A stretch of 64,000 nt of DNA. Origin: Paraburkholderia sacchari. GTDB taxonomy: Bacteria; Pseudomonadota; Gammaproteobacteria; Burkholderiales; Burkholderiaceae. Below the pieces are notes generated by a model that worked only from the letters and a program-made list of their open reading frames with translations, was not told the DNA's origin and did not search any database. The DNA lies in the NCBI RefSeq assembly GCF_000785435.2, contig NZ_JTDB02000001.1, positions 124,001 to 188,000 on the forward strand. Reading direction: 5' to 3'. Within the stretch, counting starts at the first letter, position 1; every line of letters begins with the position of its first letter. This document shows positions 8,529-17,967 of the stretch, in pieces. The position numbers and the translations under genes are program-made.

Positions 8529-9431
8529 CTACTGCGCCGCGCCGCCGAAGAACTCGGTGGCGTGGTCGATGAACGCGCGTACTTTCGCGGGCAGCAGCGT
8601 GCGCGACGCATAGGCGAGGCGGATCTCGATCTGCGAGTCGACGATCGGAAAATCGTCGAGCAGCGTGACGAGCCGCCCCGCCGCCACGTCGGGCCGCACG
8701 AGCGCGAGCGGCAGGATGCCGATGCCGAATCCCTCCAGCACCATCGCCTGATTGAAGTCCGAGTTGTTCGAGGCGATTTCATACTTCATGCGCACGGTCA
8801 CCTCCTTCCCGCCATCTCGGAACGTGAGCGCTGGCTTGCGCAGCGAAGGCGGCATCGGCACGAAGGTGTGCGCTTCGAGGTCCGAGGGATGGCGCGGCGT
8901 CGAGTGTGCCGCGAGGTACCCGGGCGTGGTGACGAGCGCGAGCGGAATGCGCTCGAGCAGCTTCGTCACCGTGCCTTCGCTATTGAGCATGAACGGCAGC
9001 ACGAGCCCGAGATCGTAGCCATCCGCGACCAGATCGACGGGGCGCTCGGTCAGCATCACGTCGAGCGTCACGTTGGGATGCGCACGCTTGAAGCCGGAAA
9101 TGAGCGGTACGAGCCGGTGCACCGAGGCCGAGGTGTGCGCAACGAGGCGCAGCACGCCGTTGGCTTCGCGCGTTTGCTCGGTCGCGCCGGCCTCCAGCGC
9201 ATCGAGATCGTCGAGCACGCGGCAGCAGCCGTCGTAGAAGCGCTCGGCGGCTTCGGTGAGCGAAACCGCGCGCGTGGTGCGATGAAAGAGCCGGCTGCCC
9301 AGACGCTTTTCCAGCCGCGCGATCGCGCGAGAGACAGCGGGCGTGGCGATCCCGTGCATGTCCGCGGCGCGCGTGAAGTTGCGCGCCTCGACCACGGAAC
9401 GAAAGATTCGCAGGGTGTCGATATAGTCCAT
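8529..9431 (-). CDS. LysR-family transcriptional regulator
   Basis: 300 residues, the usual LTTR length. The winged helix is at residues 1-60 (YIDTLRIFRSVVEARNFTRAADM, then ATPAVSRAIARLEKRLGSRLFHRTTRAVSLTEAA), followed by the PBP2-type effector domain from about residue 90. It resembles the DsdC/YafC-like subgroup by its HTH text. It is on the same strand as the TAXI gene; a natural divergent target is absent, since the next gene is also on the minus strand. Target unknown. Confidence 0.9.
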   Translation of the reverse strand: MDYIDTLRIFRSVVEARNFTRAADMHGIATPAVSRAIARLEKRLGSRLFHRTTRAVSLTEAAERFYDGCCRVLDDLDALEAGATEQTREANGVLRLVAHTSASVHRLVPLISGFKRAHPNVTLDVMLTERPVDLVADGYDLGLVLPFMLNSEGTVTKLLERIPLALVTTPGYLAAHSTPRHPSDLEAHTFVPMPPSLRKPALTFRDGGKEVTVRMKYEIASNNSDFNQAMVLEGFGIGILPLALVRPDVAAGRLVTLLDDFPIVDSQIEIRLAYASRTLLPAKVRAFIDHATEFFGGAAQ

Positions 9432-9497
9432 GGCGTGAGCGCCAATGATGGCGAATGGAGTAAAAAACGATTCAGCGCGGCGGCGTGAAGCCGCGCG

Positions 9498-9806
9498 TCA
9501 CGGCTCAGCCGCGCCGAATACTTCCGCGCAAAACGCGCGGCCGTCCTCGGAGAGGCTCGCGCTGCCGGTGCCGTCCTCGGACAGCGTCGTCACGACCAGG
9601 CCGCCGTCCACAAGGCCGGTCAGATGGCGACGCAAACCGCTCATCGGCACGCCGGCCTGTTTCGAGAGCTTCGCGAGCGACCACGCGCGCCCGGGCGTTT
9701 CGCAGTGCGCGCGCCACAGTTGCTCGAGGATGGCTACCAGCGCGGGATCGATTTCGTCGCCGCTTTCTTTACCGCGTTCATCACCTTCGTCGCTTGCGTC
9801 GTTCAT
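9498..9806 (-). CDS. Small winged-helix DNA-binding protein
   Basis: 102 residues. An acidic disordered N-terminus (about 1-18) is followed by a compact winged helix: LVAILEQLWRAHCETPGRAWSLAKLSKQAG, a recognition helix VPMSGLRRHLTGLVDGGLV and a wing VVTTLSEDGTGSASLSEDGRAF. Resembles ArsR/MarR-like small regulators. Its start is 10 bp beyond the stop of the upstream MocR-type gene on the same strand, so the two are probably cotranscribed. Target unknown. Confidence 0.8.
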   Translation of the reverse strand: MNDASDEGDERGKESGDEIDPALVAILEQLWRAHCETPGRAWSLAKLSKQAGVPMSGLRRHLTGLVDGGLVVTTLSEDGTGSASLSEDGRAFCAEVFGAAEP

Positions 9807-9815
9807 AGCGTCTCC

Positions 9816-11336
9816 TCATGCCATGCGCGCGACCAGCTCGCCGAGTGTCTTCAACGCCGCCTCGGTCTGCGCGGTCCACGGATAACTGTAGTTCAACCGA
9901 ATATAGTGGTGAAAGTCGTTGCGCATCGAAAACATGTAACCCGGCCCGATCGTGATGCCCTGCGCCAGCGCGGCGCGATACAGCCGCATCGAATCCACGC
10001 GCGGCGGCAGCTCGACCCACAGCACGTAGCCGCCCTGCGGGTCGGTGGTGCGCGTGCCGGAGGGAAAGAACCGCTCGATCATCGCACGCATGAGCCGCGC
10101 CTGCTCGCGATAGAAGCGGCGCAGCCGGCGCAGGTGGCGGTCGTAGCCATCGTGGCGCAGATAGTCGGCGAGCGCGACCTGCGGCACCGAAGGCGTCGTG
10201 AGCGTATTGAGGAACTTGAGCTTTTCCACCTGCGCGCGATAGCGCCCCGGCAGCGCCCAGCCAATCCTGTAGGATGCCGAAAGACTTTTTGAAAACGACG
10301 CGCAATGCAGCACGAGCCCGCGCGAGTCAAACTGCTTGAGCGACAGTGGCCGCGTGGGCCCGAAATAAAGCTCCTGATACACGTCGTTCTCGATCACGGG
10401 CAAGTCGTGCGCCTCGGCCAGCGCCACGAGCCGCCGCAGGTTCGCCTCGGGCATGCGAAAGCCCAGCGGATTCTGGAAATTCGGCATCACCATGCACGCG
10501 GCCACCTTCTTGCGCTCGAGCACGCGCTCGAGCGCATCGAGGTCGATGCCGGTGTCGGGATGCGTGCTCACTTCGATCGCGCGCATGCCGAGGCGCTCGA
10601 TCGCGTGCAGCATCGCGTAGTAAGTGGGCGACTCGACCGCCACAGTGTCGCCCGGCTTCGCCACCGCCTGCAGGCTCAGGTTGATGGCCTCGGTCGCGCC
10701 TACCGTGACGACGATTTCGTCGGGATCCACGTCCGCGCCGTTCTCCGCGTAGCGGCGCGCGATCTGCCGGATCAGCTCGGGGTTGCCGGGCGGCAGGTCG
10801 TCGATCAGGTTCCAGCTCACGTGGCGCCGCGCAATCGCATTCGCGTACTGGTTGATGCGCCGCCACGGAAACAGCGCCGGGTCCGGATACGGCGAGCCGA
10901 GCGGCACCGCGTCCTGCGCGACGATGCTGCGCAGCGTGGAGAGCACGAGGCGGCTCACATCCACCGGCGCGGGCGCGGCGTTGGGCGCGGGTTCCATCGG
11001 CATCTTCTGCGCCCCCGCGCGGCGCCCCTTCGCGGCCGGAGACGATCGCTGAGCGGCCCCATGCGCGGCCCCCTCACCTGTGCGCGCAAGCGACCCGTCG
11101 CGCGCCACGGGCCGCGCCTTCACGAAGAACCCCGACTGCGGCCGCGATTCGATCACGCCGCGGCTCTCCAGCAACGCATAGGCGTGCACCACGGTCTTGA
11201 TGCTCACGCCGTGCTGAACACTCGCCCGCCGCACCGAAGGAATGCGCTCGCCCGCGGCGAACACGCCGCGGCGCACGGCGGCTTCGATGTCGTCGGCGAG
11301 ATGTTCGTAGCGGGGAACGGTGGACGGAGCGGTCAC
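9816..11336 (-). CDS. MocR-type regulator (GntR HTH fused to aminotransferase domain)
   Basis: 506 residues. GntR winged helix at about 6-75 (YEHLADDIEAAVRRGVFAAGERIPSVR, then SIKTVVHAYALLESRGVIESRPQSGFFV). A linker of about 70 residues rich in Arg, Ala and Pro follows. The rest is a fold-type I PLP domain (GNPELIRQIARRYAENG, VTVGATEAINLSLQAVA, VIENDVYQELYFG); the PLP lysine is expected in SFSKSLSASYRIGW. Such proteins sense PLP-amino-acid adducts and act as regulators, not enzymes. It is divergent from the ydeP-like gene (172 bp between starts), which may be a target. Confidence 0.9.
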   Translation of the reverse strand: MTAPSTVPRYEHLADDIEAAVRRGVFAAGERIPSVRRASVQHGVSIKTVVHAYALLESRGVIESRPQSGFFVKARPVARDGSLARTGEGAAHGAAQRSSPAAKGRRAGAQKMPMEPAPNAAPAPVDVSRLVLSTLRSIVAQDAVPLGSPYPDPALFPWRRINQYANAIARRHVSWNLIDDLPPGNPELIRQIARRYAENGADVDPDEIVVTVGATEAINLSLQAVAKPGDTVAVESPTYYAMLHAIERLGMRAIEVSTHPDTGIDLDALERVLERKKVAACMVMPNFQNPLGFRMPEANLRRLVALAEAHDLPVIENDVYQELYFGPTRPLSLKQFDSRGLVLHCASFSKSLSASYRIGWALPGRYRAQVEKLKFLNTLTTPSVPQVALADYLRHDGYDRHLRRLRRFYREQARLMRAMIERFFPSGTRTTDPQGGYVLWVELPPRVDSMRLYRAALAQGITIGPGYMFSMRNDFHHYIRLNYSYPWTAQTEAALKTLGELVARMA

Positions 11337-11508
11337 GGACGGCAGTTGGCGCGAGGCGGACGATTCCGAGAGTCTATGACAAATCGCCGCAACTGTACCC
11401 CTTGCCTTTTCGTTTTTCTGTGATCACCGCGCACACAGGAACACAGTACGCTTCGCACATCGGGCCATGCACCCGCACCGCCCCAGCCAGATCCGAGCCA
11501 GACGCACC

Positions 11509-13836
11509 ATGAAAAAGCCGCAACCCCGCATCGAGCCCTACCACCATCCCGCCGCCGGCTGGGGAGCGCTCAAGCAAGTCGCCATCAATCTCATCAAGGA
11601 GAAGGTGACGGGCGGCAATTACCGGACCCTGCTCAAGCAGAACCAGCCCAACGGCTTCGACTGCCCCGGCTGCGCGTGGCCCGACCGCGAGCACGCCTCC
11701 ACCTTCGAGTTCTGCGAGAACGGCGTGAAGGCCGTGGCCGCCGAGGCCACCAGCAAGCGCGCGACGCCGCAGCTCTTCGCGGAGCACACCGTGACCGAGC
11801 TGATGGCGCAGTCCGACTACGAACTCGAACAGCATGGCCGCCTGACCGATCCGCTCGTCTACGACGCGAACCAGGACCGCTACGTGCCGATCGCCTGGGA
11901 CGATGCGTTCCGGCTCATCGCGAAGCACCTCAACGCGCTCGACGACCCGAACCGCGCGGCCTTCTACACCTCGGGCCGGGCGAGCAACGAAGCCGCGTTC
12001 CTCTATCAGCTGTTCGTGCGCATGTACGGCACCAACAACTTCCCCGACTGCTCGAACATGTGCCACGAAGCCACCAGCCGCGGTCTGCCGGGCACGGTGG
12101 GCATCGGCAAGGGCACGGTCACGCTCGACGACTTCGAGCATGCCGACACGCTGCTGATCTTCGGCCAGAATCCCGCCACCAATCACCCGCGCATGCTGGG
12201 CGAGCTGCGCGACTGCGCAAAGCGCGGCGCCACCATCGTCTCGATCAACCCGCTCAAGGAACGCGGCCTCGAACGCTTCGCGAGCCCGCAGCACACGCTC
12301 GACATGCTCTCGCCTTCGGGCGTGCAGATCAGCTCGGTGTTCATCCGCCCGCGCGTGGGCGGCGACTTCGCGCTCATCAAGGGCGTGGCCAAGCGCACGC
12401 TCGAACTCGACGACGCCGCTCGCGCGATGGGTGCAAAACGCGGCACGAAGCGCGTGCTCGACGTGGGTTTCCTCGCCGAACATACCGTTGGCTTCGAAGT
12501 CTTCGCGGCCGACCTGCGCGCCGAATCGTGGGACACCATCGTCGCCGAGTCGGGCGTGCCGCTCGACGAGGTGTTCAAGCTCGCCGACATCTACGCGAAG
12601 GGCCGTGCCACCATCGCGACCTGGGGCATGGGCATCACGCAGCACAAGAACTCGCTCGCGACCGTGCAGCTGCTCTCGAACCTCATGATGATGCGCGGGA
12701 ACATCGGGCGGCGCGGCGCGGGCCTGTGCCCGGTGCGCGGCCATTCGAACGTACAGGGCGATCGCACGGTAGGCATCGAGGAGAAGCCCACCCAGGCGTT
12801 TCTCGACCGCCTCGGCGCGGCCTACGATTTCGAGCCGCCGCGCGAGCACGGCTACGACGTGGTGGAAACGATCCACGCGATGCTCGAAGGCCGCGTGAAG
12901 GTGTTCATCGGCCTGGGCGGCAATTTTTCGATCGCCACGCCCGACACGCCGCGCACGTGGGACGCGATGCGCTCGTGCGCGCTCACGGTACACGTGACCA
13001 CGAAGCTCAACCGCAGCCATCTCGTGCACGGCAAGGACGCGCTGATTCTGCCCACGCTCGGCCGCACTGAAATCGACATGCAGAACGGCGTGCCGCAAGG
13101 CGTGAGCGTGGAAGATTCGATGAGCATGGTGCACATCTCGTACGGCATGAACCGGCCCGCTTCGCAGAACCTGCTCTCGGAAATCGCCATCGTCGCGCGC
13201 ATGGCGCAGGCCACGCTAGGCAGCGAGAAAGTGGACTGGCTCGGTCTGGCCGCCGATTATTCGAAGATCCGCGACGGTATCGAAAAGGTCCTGGACGGCT
13301 TCGAGAACTACAACGAGCGCCTGAAGCAGCCCGGCGGCTTCCATCTGGGCGTGGCCTCGCGCGATCGCGTCTGGATGACCGAAAGCGGCAAGGCGCAGTT
13401 CGTGGTGCACGCGATTGCGCTCGACACGCCCATCCATCGCGCCCGCGCCGCGCACGGCCAGCGATTGATGACGCTGATGACCACGCGCTCGCACGACCAG
13501 TACAACACCACGATTTATGGTCTCGACGACCGCTATCGCGGCGTCTATGGGCAGCGCCGCGTGCTGTTCGCGAACCGCGAGGACATGACGATGCTCGGCT
13601 ACGAGCCGGGCCAGCGCGTGGACATCACGAGCGTATGGGACGACGGCGTGGAACGCCACGTCGAGGACTTCCTGCTCGTGGAGTACGACATTCCGCGCGG
13701 GTGCCTCGGCGCGTACTATCCGGAGACGAATCCGCTCGTGCCGCTTGCATCGGTGGCCGATGGCGCGGGCACGCCCACTTCGAAGTCGATTCCGGTGTTG
13801 CTGAGCCCGGCGAAGGCGAGCGCACTCGCGGCGTGA
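11509..13836 (+). CDS. ydeP: FdhF/YdeP-family molybdopterin oxidoreductase
   Basis: 775 residues from ATG 11509 (MKKPQPRIEP), which aligns in my recall with the YdeP N-terminus (AAGWGALK); an upstream ATG at 11467 adds 14 residues and has no better leader. Near the N-terminus FDCPGCAWPD and later NMCHEATSRGLPGTVGIGKGTV match the family, as do GQNPATNHPRML, WGMGITQHKN, GHSNVQGDRTVG, LPTLGRTEIDMQ and SHDQYNTTIYGLDDRYRGV. It lacks the four-Cys cluster pattern of true formate dehydrogenases beyond CPGC, as is usual for YdeP. E. coli YdeP is linked to acid resistance; the substrate is unknown. It needs molybdenum cofactor, so the mod genes at 54-57 kb are functionally relevant. Confidence 0.9.
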   Translation: MKKPQPRIEPYHHPAAGWGALKQVAINLIKEKVTGGNYRTLLKQNQPNGFDCPGCAWPDREHASTFEFCENGVKAVAAEATSKRATPQLFAEHTVTELMAQSDYELEQHGRLTDPLVYDANQDRYVPIAWDDAFRLIAKHLNALDDPNRAAFYTSGRASNEAAFLYQLFVRMYGTNNFPDCSNMCHEATSRGLPGTVGIGKGTVTLDDFEHADTLLIFGQNPATNHPRMLGELRDCAKRGATIVSINPLKERGLERFASPQHTLDMLSPSGVQISSVFIRPRVGGDFALIKGVAKRTLELDDAARAMGAKRGTKRVLDVGFLAEHTVGFEVFAADLRAESWDTIVAESGVPLDEVFKLADIYAKGRATIATWGMGITQHKNSLATVQLLSNLMMMRGNIGRRGAGLCPVRGHSNVQGDRTVGIEEKPTQAFLDRLGAAYDFEPPREHGYDVVETIHAMLEGRVKVFIGLGGNFSIATPDTPRTWDAMRSCALTVHVTTKLNRSHLVHGKDALILPTLGRTEIDMQNGVPQGVSVEDSMSMVHISYGMNRPASQNLLSEIAIVARMAQATLGSEKVDWLGLAADYSKIRDGIEKVLDGFENYNERLKQPGGFHLGVASRDRVWMTESGKAQFVVHAIALDTPIHRARAAHGQRLMTLMTTRSHDQYNTTIYGLDDRYRGVYGQRRVLFANREDMTMLGYEPGQRVDITSVWDDGVERHVEDFLLVEYDIPRGCLGAYYPETNPLVPLASVADGAGTPTSKSIPVLLSPAKASALAA

Positions 13837-13840
13837 TTGC

Positions 13841-13877
13841 GGCGCGCTTGTGGCGCGCTTGCGGCGCGCTTGTGGCG
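13841..13877. repeat. 11-bp tandem repeat after ydeP
   Basis: Three full units of GGCGCGCTTG plus T or C, and a partial fourth, begin 5 bp after the ydeP stop. It sits between two convergent genes and reads as simple replication slippage. Confidence 0.75.
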
Positions 13878-13902
13878 TGATCGCCGCGCGCCTCGCGCGG
13901 CT

Positions 13903-14268
13903 TCAGCCCGCCAGCTTGCGGAACGTTTCCAGCACCGCATCGCCCTTGAACGGCTTCACGATCCAGCCGCGCACGCCCGCAGCCTTGCCGCGTTCCTTCA
14001 TGGCCGGGCTGCTTTCGGTCGTCAGCATCACGACATTGACCGCGGCGTTGCCCAGTTCGCCGCGGATCTTCTCGACCATCGTGAGGCCGTCCATGTTCGG
14101 CATGTTCACGTCGCTCACCACGAGCTTCACGGCCGGATTCGCGCGCAGCTTGGCGAGGCCGTCCTTGCCGTCCACCGCCGTATCCACGTCCAGGCCGTTC
14201 TTGCGCAGGAAGCCCGCGACTTCGTCGCGCACCGTGCCGGAATCGTCCACCACCAGAATCTTCGCCAT
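13903..14268 (-). CDS. cheY: CheY-like single-domain response regulator
   Basis: 121 residues from ATG 14268 (MAKILVVDDS). The acidic pocket is DD at residues 8-9, the phospho-acceptor is Asp52 or Asp53 in VVSDVNMPNMDG, the switch Thr lies in VVMLTTESS, and the conserved Lys is in WIVKPFKGD. There is no output domain. It is the last gene of a minus-strand signalling cassette (kinase, receptor fragment, CheX-like, CheY), 48 bp after the CheX-like stop. It probably receives phosphate from the cassette kinase. Confidence 0.92.
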   Translation of the reverse strand: MAKILVVDDSGTVRDEVAGFLRKNGLDVDTAVDGKDGLAKLRANPAVKLVVSDVNMPNMDGLTMVEKIRGELGNAAVNVVMLTTESSPAMKERGKAAGVRGWIVKPFKGDAVLETFRKLAG

Positions 14269-14315
14269 CTTGTTGTTTTCCTTTGCGCCCGAGCGGCGCG
14301 CTGTGCATGAGTGTT

Positions 14316-14852
14316 TCAAAACAGTTCGAGTTCGCCCGCGCTCTCGTGCGCCGCGCTCAACTGGTCCCGGGCAGTCACGAAATCGAGCGGCGAATGGGTG
14401 CAGACGCATAGCGTCGCCCCCAACTGCACGGCGCCGTCGATCGTGAGCGCATAGGACTTCACGTAATCGGGCTTCAGTTCTCGCAGATGCTGCAGGCACT
14501 GGCTGTCGAGCGCGTAGGGCGTGGACATGCCGAGGTCCTGGAAATGCTCGAGCAGATGCTGGTTCATCGCCCCGCAGCACAGATTGCCGAACTCCATGAA
14601 CGCATCCGCCAGCGCGCCTTGCGCGCCGCCCAGGTAGTATGCGCGCGTTGCTTCGTCATCCTTGATATGCAGAAGCAGCAGCAGGCGAAACTGCATCGAC
14701 GATATCGTGAGCAGCACCGCATGTTCGCCGCGCGCATGCTCGCCCGGCGCCGCAGTGATCTCACACGCGTGCAGGGGATCTGTCACGAGGCGCGTGCGCG
14801 CCGCCGCGAAGAAAATCTGCTCGAAGCTTTCCTGCGCCTGCGGGCCGATCAT
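14316..14852 (-). CDS. CheX-like chemotaxis protein
   Basis: 178 residues from ATG 14852. The centre reads MEFGNLCCGAMNQHLLEHF, which contains the E-x-x-N pair typical of the CheC/CheX/FliY phosphatase helix; the C-terminal VKSYALTIDGAVQLGATLCVCT resembles the CheX sheet. The expected activity is dephosphorylation of CheY-P, and its gene lies directly upstream of cheY. Its start overlaps the preceding stop (ATGA type), indicating translational coupling. Only one clear ExxN motif was seen, which fits CheX better than the two-site CheC. Identity is by motif and context, so moderate certainty. Confidence 0.68.
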   Translation of the reverse strand: MIGPQAQESFEQIFFAAARTRLVTDPLHACEITAAPGEHARGEHAVLLTISSMQFRLLLLLHIKDDEATRAYYLGGAQGALADAFMEFGNLCCGAMNQHLLEHFQDLGMSTPYALDSQCLQHLRELKPDYVKSYALTIDGAVQLGATLCVCTHSPLDFVTARDQLSAAHESAGELELF

Positions 14853-15595
14853 GCGGGCACCTCGTCGGTCGCTTCCTGGAGCTGGGCGTGCAACTGTTGC
14901 GCAAGCGACTCCACGCTCGCAAGCGAGGCCGCGATCATCTTGCCGCCCGCCTGAATGTCCTGGAACGTGGCGGTCGTGACAAGGTCGTTGCGGTGCAGGC
15001 TCTCGCGGTAGCTCCTGGAAAGCTCCTGCGAACGCGTGGCGAGCGCGCGCACCTCGCCCGCGACGATCGAAAAACCCCGGCCCGCCGCCCCAGCGCGCGC
15101 CGCCTCGATGGAGGCATTCAGCGAGACGATCAGCACATGGCTCACGATCGACGAGAGCACCTGATTCTTCTCGTGCATGTCGCGGTTCTGCGCCATCAGC
15201 GAGATCATTTGCTCGTGCCAGCGCTCGAAGACCGTCGACATTTGCTTCAGGCGAACGGTCTCCGCCGCGATGCGTTCGGTGCGCTGCCGCGCTTCGGCGC
15301 TGCGCGCGCGCTCGCCCTCGAGCGCCGCTTCCATCGCTTCGTTCACCCACTTGCGTTGGGCGAGGTCCGCACGCAGCGACTCGATCTGCTCGGCCAGCGC
15401 CTCATGCTCCTGCACGGCGCTTTCCTGTGCCGCGCGCACGCGCGCCTCGACCTGCGCAAGCGCGTCTTCATGCCGGGTGCGCTCCAGTCGTTCGGCATCG
15501 CGCCACTGCGCGCGCGCGCGCCACTGAAGTCCCGCCGCGCACAGCGCCGCCAACGCGAGGCCCGCAGCCCCGCCCATCAGATACGGTAAAAGCAC
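14849..15595 (-). CDS. Short membrane-anchored methyl-accepting-type signalling protein
   Basis: 248 residues from GTG 15595, picked because AGGAGG sits 4 nt upstream and because earlier starts would run back over the kinase stop. One hydrophobic segment near the N-terminus (YLMGGAAGLALAALCAAGLQW), then a long coiled coil (about 25-140), then a shortened MCP signalling hairpin: HVLIVSLNASIEAARAGAAGRGFSIVAGEVRALATRS. There is no periplasmic sensor and no full methylation helices, so it may act as an adaptor or scaffold for the kinase in the same operon, and not as a stand-alone receptor. Confidence 0.82.
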   Translation of the reverse strand: MLLPYLMGGAAGLALAALCAAGLQWRARAQWRDAERLERTRHEDALAQVEARVRAAQESAVQEHEALAEQIESLRADLAQRKWVNEAMEAALEGERARSAEARQRTERIAAETVRLKQMSTVFERWHEQMISLMAQNRDMHEKNQVLSSIVSHVLIVSLNASIEAARAGAAGRGFSIVAGEVRALATRSQELSRSYRESLHRNDLVTTATFQDIQAGGKMIAASLASVESLAQQLHAQLQEATDEVPA

Positions 15596-15606
15596 GGTGC
15601 CTCCTG

Positions 15607-17967
15607 TTACGCCAGCAAGGCTTCGTGCGATGCGGCCTGCTCGCCCGCACACGCGACGGCGCAGGCCAGCGGCAAATATACAAGTGTTTCGAAGTGCCGA
15701 TAATCGGCGCCTTGCCGGTTGTCGGTGAAGCGCAGTTCGATGCGTCCGCCCTTGCGCTCCAGAAAATCGCGGACCGCATCCATGCCCACGCCGCGCCCCG
15801 ACACCTCGGTCACGCTATGCGCCGTGGAAAAACCCGCCCGGAAGATGAACGCCGCCACGGTCTCGTCGCTGACTTGCTCGCCGGAGTCGAGCCACCCACG
15901 CTCCACGGCGACGGCGCGAACGCGCGCGAGCGCAAGCCCCCGGCCATCGTCGGAGAGCGCCATGCGCAGCGCGCCATCGGCGACGCTCAACGCGATGTCG
16001 ATGCGCCCCGCCTCGTCCTTTCCCTGCGCGCGGCGCTGCGCCGGCATCTCGATGCCGTGATCGAGCGAATTGCGCAGCAAATGCGTGAAGACATCGCTCA
16101 CGGTGCCGGCTGCATCGTAATGCAGCCGGTAGCCGCCATCGTCGATGCAGACGTGCGGCGCAACCTTGCCCAGTTCCTGCGCCAGCGAAGGCAGCGATTC
16201 GAGCACGCCGGCGAGCGCTTGCTCCACGCTCTGCGTGCCGATGCGGCCCAGCACCCGACGCAACTCCGTGCGCATCGCGCGCAGCGAATCGAGGTCGTGT
16301 TCGTTCGCGCTGTCCAGCACGCGCAAGCTCGCATCGATCTGCTCGCGCCCGATGCCGCCCGCAGCCCCGTTCCCGCCGCGCCCGCCCGCACCGCGCCCGA
16401 GGCTCACTTCGTTGAGCGTCGCGTAATGGTCGACGGCCTCGCGCACGCGCTGCAGATCGTCGATGAGCGCCTGCTGGTCCCATGCGTGGCTCGCATCTGA
16501 ACGGCGCAGCGCGTCGTAACGCTGCTCCACTTCGTGCACGACGCCCGTGAGATGCTGGAGGCTGTAGGTGCGCGCGTTGCCCTTCACCGTGTGCATGTTG
16601 CGGAACAGCGCGGCAACCGCGTCCATGTTGGCGCAATCGTGTTGGCGAATGATGCGCTCGTTCTCGTGGATAAAGCCCTTCGAGCTCTCCACGAAGCGAT
16701 GAAACTTCTCTTCGCTTACCGAAAGAATTTCGCCGATCATCTGCAGGCGGCGCTTCTGCTCGTCGGCCTGCGCCGCCAGTTCGCGCAGCTCGGTAACGTC
16801 GCGCACGCACAGCATGAGGCGCACGACCACATCGCGTTCGTCGGTGATCGCGGACCAGCTCAGGTCGAGCACCTTCTTGCGGCCATCGGGCATGGTACGC
16901 GTGATTTCGTTCACGAGCAGATGCTGGTTGAACGCGAAATTCACGTCGTCCTCGCCGATGCACGCGTGCACGGCGGCGTCGATCTGCGCCAGCGTATCGG
17001 CGTCGAGATTCGTGTGCGAGAACACGAGATCCATGAGCGCGCGCCCCGCGATCTCGCGCGTTTCGAAAATCGCTTCGAGATAGGCCGAATACTCGTCGTG
17101 CACGCTCGCGCCTTCCACGACCGTGAGAATGCCTTGCTGCATGTTCTGCAACATCGCCTGAATGTCGGCGGTCTTGCGCTCGAGTTGCGCGGAGTTGTGC
17201 TGAATCTTCTCGATCATGCCGTTGAACGCGACGATCGAGCGGCCGATCTCGTCCATGCGCCCCACGGGCACGCGGCGCGTGAAATCCTGGCTCGACGCAA
17301 TCTCGCTCATCATTTCCTGCATGCGCGAAAGCGGCCGCGTGATCTGCCGATACAACAGCGCGCCAATCAGAGTGAGCAGCAGCACCGCGCCGCCCGTGAC
17401 GCCCGCAATGGCGCTCGTGGTGGTGTCGAGCATGCCGTTGAGCGCCTGGATGGCCGCGTCCTTCTGGCGATTTTTCTCCACGCGCAGCGTGGTGACGATG
17501 CCTTCGAGTTCGTCGCGATACTGCGCGACGTTCGCGAAGAGATACGCCTGCGCGAGTTCGCCCTTGCCCGCGGCCTTCATGTTCGCCGTTTCTTCGATGG
17601 CGTTGAAGTAGTTCGCGAGGCTTTCGCGCGCCTGCGCGACGAGCCCGTCCTGCGCATGGCTCGCGGCGGCCTGGCGCTGCACGTCGAGCGCGGCGCCCAG
17701 CGCGGCCTTCTTTTTCCTGAGTTCGTCCTGCGCCAGTTGGGCAGTGGTCGCGTCGGGCGCGTAGACGAGCGTCATCGTCGCGAGCTGCACGTCTTTCAAG
17801 AGCGAAACGAGATCGGCGGAAGCCAGCGCGCTGGGCACGACGCCCTGCGTGACCTGATGGACGTCGGTGGCGCTGCGGCGCGTCTGATAGACCGCGTAGC
17901 CGCCAATGGCGGACAACGCGACGAACATCAGCACGATGAGTAGCGTGATGCGGTGGCGAATGGTCAT
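15607..17967 (-). CDS. CheA-like membrane histidine kinase with HAMP, PAS and HPt, no CheW domain
   Basis: 786 residues. Membrane segment at about 7-27, a periplasmic four-helix-type sensor (about 30-185), a second membrane segment (about 187-206), HAMP (207-260), a PAS-like region (about 270-395), an HPt domain with the phospho-His at about 459 (FRNMHTVKGNARTYSL), then an HATPase: N-box HLLRNSLDHGIE (629-640), G1 DDGRGL (673-678), G2 GRGVGMDAV (724-732). These catalytic boxes are CheA type, yet the CheW-like P5 domain is missing. The protein therefore fuses receptor and kinase in one chain and may work without CheW. First gene of the cassette. Confidence 0.88.
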   Translation of the reverse strand: MTIRHRITLLIVLMFVALSAIGGYAVYQTRRSATDVHQVTQGVVPSALASADLVSLLKDVQLATMTLVYAPDATTAQLAQDELRKKKAALGAALDVQRQAAASHAQDGLVAQARESLANYFNAIEETANMKAAGKGELAQAYLFANVAQYRDELEGIVTTLRVEKNRQKDAAIQALNGMLDTTTSAIAGVTGGAVLLLTLIGALLYRQITRPLSRMQEMMSEIASSQDFTRRVPVGRMDEIGRSIVAFNGMIEKIQHNSAQLERKTADIQAMLQNMQQGILTVVEGASVHDEYSAYLEAIFETREIAGRALMDLVFSHTNLDADTLAQIDAAVHACIGEDDVNFAFNQHLLVNEITRTMPDGRKKVLDLSWSAITDERDVVVRLMLCVRDVTELRELAAQADEQKRRLQMIGEILSVSEEKFHRFVESSKGFIHENERIIRQHDCANMDAVAALFRNMHTVKGNARTYSLQHLTGVVHEVEQRYDALRRSDASHAWDQQALIDDLQRVREAVDHYATLNEVSLGRGAGGRGGNGAAGGIGREQIDASLRVLDSANEHDLDSLRAMRTELRRVLGRIGTQSVEQALAGVLESLPSLAQELGKVAPHVCIDDGGYRLHYDAAGTVSDVFTHLLRNSLDHGIEMPAQRRAQGKDEAGRIDIALSVADGALRMALSDDGRGLALARVRAVAVERGWLDSGEQVSDETVAAFIFRAGFSTAHSVTEVSGRGVGMDAVRDFLERKGGRIELRFTDNRQGADYRHFETLVYLPLACAVACAGEQAASHEALLA

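Noticed and set aside
11374..13134. Open 586-codon minus-strand frame opposite ydeP
   Set aside because: Low-complexity Arg/His/Glu text typical for antisense of GC-rich genes; ydeP on the plus strand has clear family motifs.
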